This document shows positions 36,730-45,475 of a stretch of 64,000 nucleotides of DNA, one piece after another. A program made the position numbers and the translations under genes. Under the pieces are notes generated by a model, which saw nothing but the letters and a program-made list of their open reading frames with translations, ran no database searches and was not told where the DNA came from. Within the stretch, counting starts at the first letter, position 1; every line of letters begins with the position of its first letter. The DNA is from Pseudomonadota bacterium. GTDB lineage: Bacteria; Pseudomonadota; Gammaproteobacteria; Burkholderiales; Burkholderiaceae_C. The stretch is from positions 1-64,000 of the forward strand of contig CAUJHQ010000083.1 of the NCBI GenBank assembly GCA_963204815.1, given 5' to 3'.

Positions 36730-37509
36730 TCACGCGCCGCGGAACACCGGCGGCCGCCGTTCCTTGAAGGCGCGGATGCCCTCGCGGTAGTCGTCGCTGT
36801 CGTAGACCAGCCGGCGCAGCCCCTGGATGCGCTCGAAGCCCTGCGGCGACATCGGGTGCGCGCCGGCCAGGATGCGCAGCTGCTCCTTCATCACCGACAC
36901 GCTGAGCGGCGCGTTCGCCGCGATCTGCCGCGCCAGCGCGAGGCCGGTGCTCTCCAGCGCCTGCGGCGCCACCACCTGGTTGATCATGCCCAGGCGTTCG
37001 GCGCGTTCGGCGCCGATCGGCGCGGCCGTGAAGGCCATCTCCTTGGCGATGCGCATGTTCGACGCGTTCAGGATCGTCAGCATGCCGCCCACGTTGTACG
37101 GCACGCCCAGCCGCGCCGGCGTGAGCGCGAAGGTGGCGTCGGGCGTGGCCAGCACGAGGTCGCAGGCGAACACGGTCTCGCAGGCGCCGCCCCACACGCT
37201 GCCCTCGACGAGCGCGATCACCGGCGCCGGCAGCGTCTCGATGGCGCGGATCAGCGCGCGCAGCGGGTCGTCCCAGCCCAGCGGGTCGCGGCCGGACTCC
37301 GGCAGCTCGTCGACGTCGTGGCCGGCCGACCACACGGCACAGCCCTCGGGGGCGCGCAGCAGCACGGCGCGCAGCCGGCGGGCGCCGAAGTCGTCGAGCG
37401 CGCCGACGATCTCCTCGACCATCGCGTGGCTCAGCGCGTTGCGGCGCCGGGCGTGGTCGAGCGTGACGATGCCGACGGCGTCGTCGATGCGGGTCTGGAT
37501 CAGCGGCAT
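36730..37509 (-). CDS. scpB: Methylmalonyl-CoA decarboxylase (crotonase family, ScpB/YgfG-like)
   Basis: 259 aa. The crotonase fold carries the ScpB-specific blocks SAGHDVDELPESGRDPLGWDDPLR, PVIALVEGSVWGGACETVFACDLVLA, FALTPARLGVPYNVGGM and ERIQGLRRLVYDSDDYREGIRAF, which track E. coli ScpB closely. The enzyme decarboxylates methylmalonyl-CoA to propionyl-CoA. No methylmalonyl-CoA mutase is adjacent. The gene follows the aldo-keto reductase by 8 bp and is probably cotranscribed. The ATG at 37509 matches the family start. Confidence 0.85.
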   Translation of the reverse strand: MPLIQTRIDDAVGIVTLDHARRRNALSHAMVEEIVGALDDFGARRLRAVLLRAPEGCAVWSAGHDVDELPESGRDPLGWDDPLRALIRAIETLPAPVIALVEGSVWGGACETVFACDLVLATPDATFALTPARLGVPYNVGGMLTILNASNMRIAKEMAFTAAPIGAERAERLGMINQVVAPQALESTGLALARQIAANAPLSVSVMKEQLRILAGAHPMSPQGFERIQGLRRLVYDSDDYREGIRAFKERRPPVFRGA

Positions 37510-37517
37510 GGCGTGCC

Positions 37518-38519
37518 TCACGAGCGGCGTTGGGCGAGCGGGTAGGCGGGGTCGGTGAAGCCGGGCGTCGACGGGTGCCCCGGCGCCACCAGCGAGTCGA
37601 CCAGCGCTTCGTCGGCGGCGTCGATCGTGCAGTCCAGCGCCGGCAGGTAGTCCTGCCACTGCGCGAAGGTGCGCGGCCCGGCGATCACCGAGCTCACGCC
37701 GCGGTGGGCCAGCACCCACGCGGTCGCGAATTGCGCCAGCGTGACGCCCTTGGCCGCCGCATGCTCCTTGAGCCGCTGGGCGATGGCCAGCGACTCGGCG
37801 CGGAACTCGGTCTCGGCCATGCGCTTGTCGCCGCGCCCGGCGCGCGTGCCGGCCTCGGGCGCCGCGCCCGGCACGTACTTGCCGGTGAGCACGCCGCGCG
37901 CCACCGGGCTGTACGGCACGACGCCGATGCCGTGGTGCTCGCAGGCCGGCAGGATCTCGACCTCGGGCATGCGGTTCAGCAGGTTGTAGTAGGGCTGGCA
38001 GACCACCGGCGCCGGCACGCCCAGGCGCGCCGCGGTGTGCACGAGCTCGGCGATGCGCCAGCCGCGGAAGTTCGACACACCCCAGTAGCGCAGCTTGCCG
38101 GCGGCGATGAGGTCGCCGAACGCGCGCACCGGCTCCTCGAGGTTCATGCCGTTGAAGTCGCGGTGCAGGTAGTGGATGTCGATGTGCTCGGTCTGCAGGC
38201 GGCGCAGGCTGGCCTCGACCTCGCGCACGATCCAGGCGCGCGAGTAGTGGCCCTCGTTGGGCCGCTTGGACATCGTGTTGCCGAGCTTGGTGGCCAGCAC
38301 CCAGTCGTGCCGGTGCGCCTTGATCAGGCCACCCAGCATCTCCTCGGAGGCGCCGGTGGTGTAGACGTCGGCGGTGTCGACGAAGTTGACGCCGTGCTCG
38401 TGCGCGTGGTCGACGATGCGCGCTGCCTCGGCGCGGTCGGTCTGGTCGCCGAACATCATCGTGCCCAGGCAGAGCGCCGACACCTTGAGGTTGCTGCGGC
38501 CGAGGGTTCTGTAGTGCAT
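37518..38519 (-). CDS. Aldo/keto reductase (AKR, YajO/Tas-like)
   Basis: 333 aa. The barrel begins MHYRTLGRSNLKVSALCLGTMMFG. The catalytic tetrad is visible: Asp and Tyr in FVDTADVYTTGASEE, Lys in VLATKLGN and His in IHYLHRD. The NADPH-binding end ATAWVLAHRGVSSVIAGPRTFAQWQDYL is typical. Substrate is unknown. It is divergent from modA and upstream of the scpB-like gene. Confidence 0.85.
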   Translation of the reverse strand: MHYRTLGRSNLKVSALCLGTMMFGDQTDRAEAARIVDHAHEHGVNFVDTADVYTTGASEEMLGGLIKAHRHDWVLATKLGNTMSKRPNEGHYSRAWIVREVEASLRRLQTEHIDIHYLHRDFNGMNLEEPVRAFGDLIAAGKLRYWGVSNFRGWRIAELVHTAARLGVPAPVVCQPYYNLLNRMPEVEILPACEHHGIGVVPYSPVARGVLTGKYVPGAAPEAGTRAGRGDKRMAETEFRAESLAIAQRLKEHAAAKGVTLAQFATAWVLAHRGVSSVIAGPRTFAQWQDYLPALDCTIDAADEALVDSLVAPGHPSTPGFTDPAYPLAQRRS

Positions 38520-38597
38520 GGTGGATCTTTCGGTGGACGGGCGTGGATCGAATCTACCGCGCAGTGCGGCCCGGCGCGCCGGTTCCTGCTACGCTAG

Positions 38598-38621
38598 CGT
38601 TGTGTACCGAACAACATAACG
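38598..38621 (+). promoter_or_regulatory. ModE-like operator (molybdate box) at the modA start
   Basis: Inverted repeat with arms CGTTGTGT (38598-38605) and ACATAACG (38614-38621), 7 of 8 positions paired, with an 8-bp spacer. The arms resemble the CGTTATAT-type half-sites of ModE/Mop boxes. A -10-like TACGCT lies at 38590-38595, so bound ModE would block early transcription. The box ends 2 bp before the modA ATG and occupies the place where an SD would be. Confidence 0.55.
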
Positions 38622-38623
38622 CG

Positions 38624-39364
38624 ATGCGGAACCTGCTCCTGGCCGGTCTTCTGTCGGTGGCCGGCGCCGCGCACGCCGGCGAGGTTCTGGTGGCGGTGGC
38701 CGCCAACTTCGCCGGCCCGGCAGCGCGGCTCGCCGAGGCCTTCACGGCGGCCACCGGCCACGTGCCGAAGCTGTCGACCGGCTCGACCGGCAAGTTCCAT
38801 TCGCAGATCGCCGGTGGCGCACCGTTCGACGTGCTGCTGGCGGCCGACGACGAGACGCCGCGCCGGCTGCTCGCCGAAGGCCATGCCGTCGCCGGCAGCG
38901 CCTTCACCTACGCCATCGGCACGCTGGTGCTGTGGAGCGCCACGCCGGGCTTCGTCGACGCGCAGGGGGCGGTGCTGGCGTCCGACAAGGTCCGCCACGT
39001 CGCCATCGCGAACCCGAAGGTTGCGCCCTACGGCGCGGCGGCGATGGACGTGCTGAAGGCGCGTGGCCTCGCGCAGGCGCTGGCACCCAAGCTCGTCACC
39101 GGCGAGAGCATCGCGCAGGCCTACCAGTTCGCGGCCACCGGCAATGCCGAGCTGGCGTTCGTCGCACTGTCGCAGGTGGCGGTGCCGGGCAGGCCCGCGG
39201 CCGGCTCGTACTGGCTCGTGCCGCAGACGCTGTACGGCGAGATCCGGCAGGACGCCGTGCTGCTGAAGGCCGGCGCGAAGAACCCGGCCGCGCAGGCCTG
39301 GCTCGACTTCCTGAAGGGCGACGCCGCGAAGGCGCTGATGCGCGGCTTCGGCTACCGCCCATGA
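38624..39364 (+). CDS. modA: Molybdate-binding periplasmic protein ModA
   Basis: 246 aa from the ATG at 38624. The signal peptide MRNLLLAGLLSVAGAAHA is cleaved before GEVLVAVAANFAGPAARLAEAF. ModA features follow: STGSTGKFHSQIAGGAPFDVLLAADDETPRRL, AIANPKVAPYGAAAMDVL, LVTGESIAQAYQFAATGNAELAFVALSQV. The upstream ATG at 38543 would bury the signal peptide and cross the operator, so it is rejected. First gene of modABC-modE. There is no SD; the operator lies directly before the start, so initiation may be leaderless or weak. Confidence 0.92.
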   Translation: MRNLLLAGLLSVAGAAHAGEVLVAVAANFAGPAARLAEAFTAATGHVPKLSTGSTGKFHSQIAGGAPFDVLLAADDETPRRLLAEGHAVAGSAFTYAIGTLVLWSATPGFVDAQGAVLASDKVRHVAIANPKVAPYGAAAMDVLKARGLAQALAPKLVTGESIAQAYQFAATGNAELAFVALSQVAVPGRPAAGSYWLVPQTLYGEIRQDAVLLKAGAKNPAAQAWLDFLKGDAAKALMRGFGYRP

Positions 39365-39376
39365 ACCGCCCACGCC

Positions 39377-40066
39377 ATGCTGACCGCTGACGAATGGAGC
39401 GCCGTGCGCCTGACCGCGCAGCTCGCCGCGCTGAGCACGCTGTTGCTGCTGGCGGTGGGCACGCCGATCGCGTGGTGGCTGGCGCGCACGCGCTCGCGTG
39501 CCAAGCCGCTGCTGGCGGCGCTGGTGGCGATGCCGCTGGTGCTGCCGCCCACCGTGATCGGGTTCTACCTGCTGCTGCTGATGGGGCCGCAGGGGCCGGT
39601 GGGCCAGCTCACGCAGGCGCTCGGGCTGGGGCGGCTGCCGTTCACGTTCGCCGGGCTGGTGGTGGCGTCGGTGATCTGCTCGCTGCCGTTCGTGGTGCAG
39701 CCGCTGCAGCAGGCCTTCGAGGCAATCCCCGAACGCACGCTGGAAGCCGCCGCCACGCTGCGCGCCGGCCCCTGGGACCGCTTCTTCAGCGTGGCCGTGC
39801 CGCTGGCGCGGCCGGGCTTCGTGACCGCGGCGGTGCTGGGCTTCGCCCACACGGTGGGCGAGTTCGGCGTCGTGCTGATGATCGGCGGCAACATCCCCGA
39901 CAAGACGCGCGTGCTGTCGGTGGCGCTGTACGACCACGTCGAGGCGACCGAGTTCGCCGCCGCGCACCGGCTGGCCGCCGGCATGGTGGTGTTCGCGCTC
40001 GCCGTGCTGGTCACGCTGTACGTCGCCAACCGGCCGCGGCGCGAGCGTGCGGAGCGCGCGGCGTGA
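39377..40066 (+). CDS. modB: Molybdate ABC transporter permease ModB
   Basis: 229 aa with about five to six membrane segments (LAALSTLLLLAVGTPIAWWLA, AALVAMPLVLPPTVIGFYLLLLM, AGLVVASVICSLPFVVQPL and others). The EAA loop that contacts ModC is TLEAAATLRAGPWDRFFSVAVPLARPGFV. It starts 12 bp after modA and its TGA overlaps the GTG start of modC. Confidence 0.92.
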   Translation: MLTADEWSAVRLTAQLAALSTLLLLAVGTPIAWWLARTRSRAKPLLAALVAMPLVLPPTVIGFYLLLLMGPQGPVGQLTQALGLGRLPFTFAGLVVASVICSLPFVVQPLQQAFEAIPERTLEAAATLRAGPWDRFFSVAVPLARPGFVTAAVLGFAHTVGEFGVVLMIGGNIPDKTRVLSVALYDHVEATEFAAAHRLAAGMVVFALAVLVTLYVANRPRRERAERAA

Positions 40067-41139
40067 TCGAGGCGCAGCTCTCGCTGCCGCGGCGCGGCTT
40101 CACGCTCGGTGTGTCGTTGCGCCTGCCGGCGCGCGGCGTCAGCGCGCTGTTCGGGCCGTCGGGCTGCGGCAAGACCACGGTGCTGCGTGCGCTGGCCGGC
40201 CTGGAGCGCGCCGCCGGCCGTGTCGCGCTGGATGGCGAGGTCTGGCAGGACGACGCCACGCGCCGCTTCGTGCCCACGCACCGGCGCGCCATCGGCTACG
40301 TGATCCAGGAAGCGGCGCTGTTTCCGCACCTCGACGTGCAGGGCAACCTCGCCTACGGCGAACGCCGCAGCGGCGCCGGCCGCGGCCGCATCGCGCTCGA
40401 CCCGGTGATCGACCTGCTGGGCATCGGCCCGCTGCTGCAGCGCCGGCCCGACACGCTGTCGGGCGGCGAACGCCAGCGCGTGGCCATCGCGCGCGCGCTC
40501 GCCACGCGGCCGCGCCTGCTGCTGATGGACGAGCCGCTGGCGGCGCTGGACGCCAAGCGCAAGGCCGAGGTGCTGCCGTACCTGGACCGGCTGCACGCCG
40601 AGGCCGGCATCCCCATCGTCTACGTGAGCCACTCGATCGACGAGGTGGCGCGCCTGGCCGACCACCTGGTGCTGATGGACGCTGGCCGCGTGCAGGCGAG
40701 CGGCCCGCTGGCCGACATGCTGGCGCGGCTGGACCTGCCGGCGGCCTTCGGCGACGACGCCGGAGTCGTGCTCGACGCGGTGGTCGGCGCGCGCGACGCC
40801 CGCTGGCAGCTGGCGCGCCTGGACGTCGACGGCGATTCGTGCCGCCTCTGGACGCGCGACCAGGGCCTGCCCGAAGGCCGCCGCGTGCGCCTGCGCGTGC
40901 TGGCGCGCGACGTCAGCCTGACGCGCACGCCGCAGACCGGCACCAGCATCGGCAACCAGCTGCGCGGCACCATCGAGGCCATCGCCGACGACGACCACCC
41001 GGCGCTGGCGCTGGTGCGCGTGCGCGTCGGCAGCGTGCCGGTGGTGGCGCGGCTGACGCGCCGCTCGGCGCACGCGCTGGAGCTGGCGGTCGGCCTGCCG
41101 GTGTGGGCGCAGGTGAAGACCGTGGCGCTGATGGAGTGA
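40063..41139 (+). CDS. modC: Molybdate ABC transporter ATPase ModC
   Basis: 358 aa from a GTG at 40063 that overlaps the modB stop (GTGA). Walker A is GPSGCGKTT, the signature LSGGERQRVAIARAL, Walker B LLLMDEPLAALD, and the H-loop YVSHSIDEVA. The C-terminal ~110 residues hold a Mop/TOBE domain (GTSIGNQLRGTIEAIADDDHPALALVRVRVG) that binds oxyanions. The long frame from 39394 is a different phase for its first two thirds and is not used. Confidence 0.93.
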   Translation: MIEAQLSLPRRGFTLGVSLRLPARGVSALFGPSGCGKTTVLRALAGLERAAGRVALDGEVWQDDATRRFVPTHRRAIGYVIQEAALFPHLDVQGNLAYGERRSGAGRGRIALDPVIDLLGIGPLLQRRPDTLSGGERQRVAIARALATRPRLLLMDEPLAALDAKRKAEVLPYLDRLHAEAGIPIVYVSHSIDEVARLADHLVLMDAGRVQASGPLADMLARLDLPAAFGDDAGVVLDAVVGARDARWQLARLDVDGDSCRLWTRDQGLPEGRRVRLRVLARDVSLTRTPQTGTSIGNQLRGTIEAIADDDHPALALVRVRVGSVPVVARLTRRSAHALELAVGLPVWAQVKTVALME

Positions 41140-41140
41140 C

Positions 41141-41932
41141 ATGGCCGGCGGCAACCTGCTCAGCGCCGAACTGAAGCTCGCCGGCCGGCTCGACGCGCGC
41201 TTCTTCGCGCTGCTGGAGGCAGTCGACGCCACCGGTTCCATCAACAAGGCCGCGCGCACCGCGGGCCTGTCCTACAAGGGCGCCTGGCTGCTGCTGGAGA
41301 TGGCCTGCAACCTGGCCAATGCGCCGCTGCTCGAAACCGCCACCGGCGGCGCGGGTGGCGGCGGCACACGGCTCACCGAAGCGGCGCGCGGCCTGCTCGG
41401 TGCCTGGCGCACGCTGCAACACGAACAACGCGAGTTCCTGCGCGCCCAGGAGGCGCGCCTCGCCGAACTGCCGGCGCTGGCCGGCCTGCTCCGGAGAATG
41501 GCCATGAAGACCACCGCCCGCAACCAGTTCGCCGGCACCGTGAAGGCGCTGGACCTGGGCCCCGTGTCCGCCACCGTGACGATCGCGCTGAAGAGCGGCG
41601 ACGAGATCGTCGCCACCCTGACCGCCGACGCCGCGAAGCGCCTGAAGCTGAAGAAGGGCAAGGAGGCGCTGGCGCTCGTCAAGGCCTCGGCGGTGGTGCT
41701 GGTGACCGACTTCGCGGGCTGGCAGCTGTCGGCGCGCAACCAGCTGGCGGGCACGGTGTCGCGCATCGAGCGTGGTGCAGTGTCGTCGCTGGTGGTGCTG
41801 ACGCTGCCGGGCGGCGCCACGCTGACCGCGAGCGTGACGAACGAAGGCGTCGAGGCGCTGGACCTGAAGGTCGGCGCACCGGCCACCGCGGTGTTCAAGG
41901 CCTACGCGGTGATGGTGGCGACGCAGCCGTAG
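41141..41932 (+). CDS. modE: Molybdate-responsive regulator ModE with two Mop domains
   Basis: 263 aa. The N-terminal winged helix (GRLDARFFALLEAVDATGSINKAARTAGLSYKGAWLLLEMACNLA, GGTRLTEAARGLLGAW) is the ModE DNA-binding domain. Two Mop/TOBE repeats follow: TARNQFAGTVKALDLGPVSATVTIAL and SARNQLAGTVSRIERGAVSSLVVLTL. It starts one base after the modC stop. Full-length two-Mop ModE represses mod genes when molybdate is bound; the operator at 38598-38621 is its likely site. It converges on the TRIC gene 15 bp further. Confidence 0.92.
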   Translation: MAGGNLLSAELKLAGRLDARFFALLEAVDATGSINKAARTAGLSYKGAWLLLEMACNLANAPLLETATGGAGGGGTRLTEAARGLLGAWRTLQHEQREFLRAQEARLAELPALAGLLRRMAMKTTARNQFAGTVKALDLGPVSATVTIALKSGDEIVATLTADAAKRLKLKKGKEALALVKASAVVLVTDFAGWQLSARNQLAGTVSRIERGAVSSLVVLTLPGGATLTASVTNEGVEALDLKVGAPATAVFKAYAVMVATQP

Positions 41933-41947
41933 CGCGCGCCGCGGCCG

Positions 41948-42601
41948 TCAGTCGCGCGCCGCGTCGCCCACCGACCAGGCCGGCAGCTTCGCCCCGGTGG
42001 CGAGCGCCAGCGCGCGCAGCCCGGTCGCCACCGCGGCGGCGGCCAGCACGCCGGCCCAGGCCGGCAGCGCGAGCGCCTGCGCGCCCACCAGCACCCAGCC
42101 GCCGGCGAAGGCGCACACGGCATAGGGCCGGTGGTCGCGGAAGGCGCTCGGGATCTCGTTGCAGACGATGTCGCGCAGCACGCCGCCGAACACCGCCGTC
42201 ACCACGCCCATCAGCACCGCCACGATGGCCGGCATGCCGGCGGCCAGCGCCACCTGCGTGCCACCGGCGGTGAACAGGCCCAGGCCAATGGCGTCGGGCC
42301 ACTGCATCGCGCGTTCGGTGGGCGCGAGGTGGCGAGCGCGCAGGAACAGCATGGCGGCGATGCACAGCGCCAGCAGCGCCCACAGCCAGTTTGCGTGCTC
42401 GACCCAGAAGAAGGGCCGGCGGTCGAGCAGCACGTCGCGCAGCGTGCCGCCGCCGAAGGCCGCGAGCCCGGCGACGACGCAGACGCCGACGGCGTCGAGC
42501 CGCTTGCGCGCCGCTTCGAGCAGGCCCGACAGCGCGAAGGCCACGGTGGCGGCGGCCTCGACGATGGTGAGCAGGGCGGAGAGGAAGGGCGGTTCGGTCA
42601 T
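41948..42601 (-). CDS. Trimeric intracellular cation channel family membrane protein (UPF0126/TRIC)
   Basis: 217 aa with about seven hydrophobic segments and the family's internal duplication, seen in the paired motifs AAFGGGTLRDVLLDRRPFFW and AVFGGVLRDIVCNEIPSAF. Bacterial TRIC proteins conduct monovalent cations. It stands alone on the minus strand between modE and the monooxygenase-like gene, with no link to either. Confidence 0.85.
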   Translation of the reverse strand: MTEPPFLSALLTIVEAAATVAFALSGLLEAARKRLDAVGVCVVAGLAAFGGGTLRDVLLDRRPFFWVEHANWLWALLALCIAAMLFLRARHLAPTERAMQWPDAIGLGLFTAGGTQVALAAGMPAIVAVLMGVVTAVFGGVLRDIVCNEIPSAFRDHRPYAVCAFAGGWVLVGAQALALPAWAGVLAAAAVATGLRALALATGAKLPAWSVGDAARD

Positions 42602-42669
42602 GGCACTCGGCGGGCGCAGGTGCCCGGCGCGAGGCTACACGCGAACGCGGGCCGCCCGTGCGGCAGCGG

Positions 42670-42996
42670 TCAGGCGCCCGGCGGCGCGAGCGTGCCCTGG
42701 CGCAGCGGCCGTTCGCCCACCACCAGGTCGCGGAAGGCCGCCTGGAACCGCCGCAGGTGGTCGGAGCCGCCATGCGCGGCGAAGGCGGCGCCGTCGTCGT
42801 AGGCTTCGAAGAACAGCACGCGCGGCGGCGTCGCGTCCAGGCGCACCACCTGGAACTGCCGGCACCCGGGCTCGCGCGCCAGGCATTCGCTGGCGAAGGC
42901 GCGGGCCAGTGCCACGAAGGCCTCCAGTCGTTCGGGCCGCGGCTCCAGTTCGGCGATCACCACGTGCGGGCCCGACGCGCCCGCGCCCGTGCTCAC
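42670..42996 (-). CDS. Antibiotic biosynthesis monooxygenase (ABM) domain protein
   Basis: 108 aa from a GTG at 42996 that overlaps the stop of the upstream dehydrogenase by 4 bp. The ferredoxin-like ABM fold reads HVVIAELEPRPERLEAFVALARAFASECLAREPGCRQFQVVRL and RVLFFEAYDDGAAFAAHGGSDHLRRFQAAFRDLVVGE. Small ABM proteins oxidise quinols or bind pathway intermediates, and several occur in sugar-acid operons. The coupling to the SAF dehydrogenase suggests a shared pathway. Confidence 0.75.
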   Translation of the reverse strand: MSTGAGASGPHVVIAELEPRPERLEAFVALARAFASECLAREPGCRQFQVVRLDATPPRVLFFEAYDDGAAFAAHGGSDHLRRFQAAFRDLVVGERPLRQGTLAPPGA

Positions 42997-44351
42997 CGCG
43001 CGTTCGCCTGCGACGCCAGTGCCGCGCGTTCCATTTCCTGGCGCAGCGCGACGACGTCGAGGTCGCGCTCGAGCACCACGTCTTCGAAGCGCACGACGGT
43101 GTCCTTGGCGACCGGTCGCTTGAGCTTGACGTTGTGCGCCAGGCCGATCGGCAGCGCGCCGACGGCCATGCTCTTGGCGGCGGGAATCGCGTTTGCCCAC
43201 ACCGCGTAGCCGCCTTCGCCGTCGAGCAGCTCGCCCGGCTTCAGGTCGCGCTTGGCGGTGGCCACCGCGTCACCGCGGAACTCCTTGCTGCAGCCGGTGG
43301 CTTCGCCGCGCAGCACGGCCGACAGGATGCTGATGCTGGTCTCCAGGCCGATCATGTGGAACGGACGCCACATCGAGCCGTACCAGCCCGACGGGTCGAC
43401 CAGCAGGCCGTACTGCTTGAAGCAGGCCTTGGCGTATTCGTTCGGCGCCTTGAAGGTGACGAAGACGCCGTAGCGGATGTTGTTGAAGACCTCGCGGCCG
43501 TCGGGTTCCTGGCTGGCGGCGATGTCCACCAGGCCGCTCTTCGGCAGGCGGCCACCGTCGGCGGCGGGCCGGAACACCTTGGCCAAGTCGTGCAGGCCGG
43601 TGGGCGGGAACGCGAGGCCGTCGTCGGGGCAGTCCAGCCCGGTGCCGTTGGCCACCGCCGCCATCTCGATGGCGGCCTTCGTGCCGTCGGTGAACGAGTT
43701 GTACATCTTCGGGTTGAAGTCGCCCTTGGCCACCTCTTCGTCGGTCCAGCCGAAGAAGCCCCACACCGTGTCCGGCGTGGAATAGCGGTAGCGCGGCTCG
43801 AAGTTCATGCCCTTGCCGGCCGAGGTGAGCTCGAAGCCGCAGGCACGCGCCCAGTCGACCAGTTCGCAGATGATGGCCGGCTGGTCGCCGTAGGCCATGC
43901 TGTAGACCAGGTTCTTGGCTTTGGCGCGCGCGGCGATCAGCGGGCCGCACATGGCGTCGGCTTCCACGTTCACCATCACGACGTGCTTGTTGCCGTCGAT
44001 GGCGGCCAGCGCGTGGCGCACGCCGGCGATGGGGTGGCCGGTCGCTTCGACGATGCATTCGATCTCGGGGCAGTCGGCCAGCGCGGCCGCGTTGTCCAGC
44101 ACGCAGGTCTTGCCGGTCTTCACCGCGTCGCCCAGCGTCTTGGCGTCGTAGCGTTCGGCCGGCCAGCCCACGCGGGCCAGCGAGGCGCGCGCCTTGGCGA
44201 CGTCGAGGTCGGCCACGCCGACGATGTGCATGCCCTCGATGTGCTGCGCCTGCGACAGGATCATCGAGCCGAACTTGCCCGCGCCGATCAGGCCCACGCG
44301 CACGGGGCGGCCGGAAGCGGCACGTGCCGCCAGCAGGGTGTAGAGATTCAT
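42993..44351 (-). CDS. NAD(P)-dependent homoserine-dehydrogenase-like oxidoreductase with SAF domain (COG4091 type)
   Basis: 452 aa. Residues ~15-170 form a Rossmann fold (VRVGLIGAGKFGSMILSQAQHIEGMHIVGVADLD), then EATGHPIAGVRHALAAIDGNKHVVMVNVEADA, with a central catalytic region and a C-terminal SAF-like domain (RDLKPGELLDGEGGYAVWANAIPAAKSM ... VAKDTVVRFEDVVL). Such proteins act in catabolism of branched or unusual sugars and polyols; the true substrate is unknown. The gene is read away from the LysR gene at 44452, whose 3' end holds a T-N11-A dyad ~130 bp before this start. Confidence 0.75.
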   Translation of the reverse strand: MNLYTLLAARAASGRPVRVGLIGAGKFGSMILSQAQHIEGMHIVGVADLDVAKARASLARVGWPAERYDAKTLGDAVKTGKTCVLDNAAALADCPEIECIVEATGHPIAGVRHALAAIDGNKHVVMVNVEADAMCGPLIAARAKAKNLVYSMAYGDQPAIICELVDWARACGFELTSAGKGMNFEPRYRYSTPDTVWGFFGWTDEEVAKGDFNPKMYNSFTDGTKAAIEMAAVANGTGLDCPDDGLAFPPTGLHDLAKVFRPAADGGRLPKSGLVDIAASQEPDGREVFNNIRYGVFVTFKAPNEYAKACFKQYGLLVDPSGWYGSMWRPFHMIGLETSISILSAVLRGEATGCSKEFRGDAVATAKRDLKPGELLDGEGGYAVWANAIPAAKSMAVGALPIGLAHNVKLKRPVAKDTVVRFEDVVLERDLDVVALRQEMERAALASQANAR

Positions 44352-44451
44352 CGCATGGTCCTTCGCGTCCTTCGGTGGGGGGGCGTCGGAGGTGTCCGGG
44401 GCCCGATGGCCGCACCTCCCTTCGGGCCGAAAGTCTAGGAACCGATGCTGA

Positions 44452-45414
44452 TCAGTTCAACTTAGATTTCCGCCCTGACCTGTTAGGTCGTCTAACAGAT
44501 TCGGACGCCGGGGTCGGGGCCGGGCGCTGCTCGTCCTGCCACACCTCGCGCTCGGCGCGCAGCCAGTCCAGCAGCAGCCGCACCTTGGCCTTGTGCAGGT
44601 GGTCGAAGGGGCAGACGATCCACTGCGTCGTCAGCGTGACGCGCGGCGGCTGGCGTACCGGGCAGACCAGCCGGCCGTCGCGCAGTTCGCGCCACATCAT
44701 CAGCGTGCTCTCCAGCGCCACGCCCAGGCCGTCGGCGGCGGCGTCGATCGCCATGTGGCTGCGGTCGAACAGCAGCCGGCGCCATTCGACGTCGGGCAAG
44801 GTGCCGGCGAGCGCGAACCACTGCGGCCACTGCACCTGCGCCTTCACCGAGTGGATGAGGCGCTGGCGCGGCAGGTCGGCGGCGTCGAAGGAGGCTGCGC
44901 GCGCGTAGGCCGGCGCGCACACCGGCAGGAATGCTTCCTCGGCCAGCCCCTCGACGAACAGGCCCGGCCAGCGCCCTTCGCCGTGGCGGATCTCGAGGTC
45001 GACGGCCTCGCGGCTGAAGTCGGTGGCCTCGGTGGTGGCGTTCAGGCGCAATTCGATGTCCGGGTGCGCGTCGATGAACGAACGCAGGCGCGGCAGCAGC
45101 CACTTGCTGCCCAGCGTCGGCGTGGTGCGCACCGTCAGCACCGAGCGCGAGCGGAATCCGCGGATGCGCTGCGTGGCTTCGGTGATGCGCTGCACGTCCG
45201 CGGCGATCATCTCGAAGTAGCGCTCGCCGGCTTCGGTCAGCGCGACGCCACGGCCGGCCTTTGTGAGCAAGGTGGTGCCCAGGTGCAGTTCGAGCGCCTG
45301 GATCTGCTGGCTCACGGCCGACGGCGTCACGCACAGTTCGGTGGCCGCCTTCGAAAGGCTGCGGCAGCGCGCGACGACGTCGAACACGACGATCGAGCGC
45401 AGGGGGATGGCCAT
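44452..45414 (-). CDS. LysR-family regulator (GcvA-like), first of two
   Basis: 320 aa from the ATG at 45414. HTH: SLSKAATELCVTPSAVSQQIQALELHLGTTLLTKAGRGVALTEAGERYFEMI. The substrate-binding domain follows (VRTTPTLGSKWLLPRLRSFIDAHPDIELRLN, GLGVALESTLMMWRELRDGRLVCPV). The last ~20 residues are basic and low-complexity and coincide with the operator-like dyad at 44480-44498. Upstream neighbour is the second LysR gene, and the downstream gene is the SAF dehydrogenase, its likely target. Confidence 0.85.
   Translation of the reverse strand: MAIPLRSIVVFDVVARCRSLSKAATELCVTPSAVSQQIQALELHLGTTLLTKAGRGVALTEAGERYFEMIAADVQRITEATQRIRGFRSRSVLTVRTTPTLGSKWLLPRLRSFIDAHPDIELRLNATTEATDFSREAVDLEIRHGEGRWPGLFVEGLAEEAFLPVCAPAYARAASFDAADLPRQRLIHSVKAQVQWPQWFALAGTLPDVEWRRLLFDRSHMAIDAAADGLGVALESTLMMWRELRDGRLVCPVRQPPRVTLTTQWIVCPFDHLHKAKVRLLLDWLRAEREVWQDEQRPAPTPASESVRRPNRSGRKSKLN
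44480..44498 (-). promoter_or_regulatory. LysR-type T-N11-A dyad inside the end of the lysR gene
   Basis: CTGTTAG (44480-44486), a 5-bp spacer, CTAACAG (44492-44498): a perfect 7-bp dyad whose inner TTAG...CTAA fits T-N11-A. It sits ~130 bp upstream of the SAF dehydrogenase start, which is where an activating LysR site for that gene would be expected. Confidence 0.45.
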
Positions 45415-45475
45415 CGTGGTGCTTTTAGTTCTGCTTAACGGTTGGCCAGAATAACCGAGCGGTGGGAGGGCCGCG

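Noticed and set aside
38543-38623. An upstream ATG start for modA adding 27 residues
   Set aside because: It would bury the signal peptide and run through the ModE-like operator; ATG 38624 begins a textbook signal peptide.
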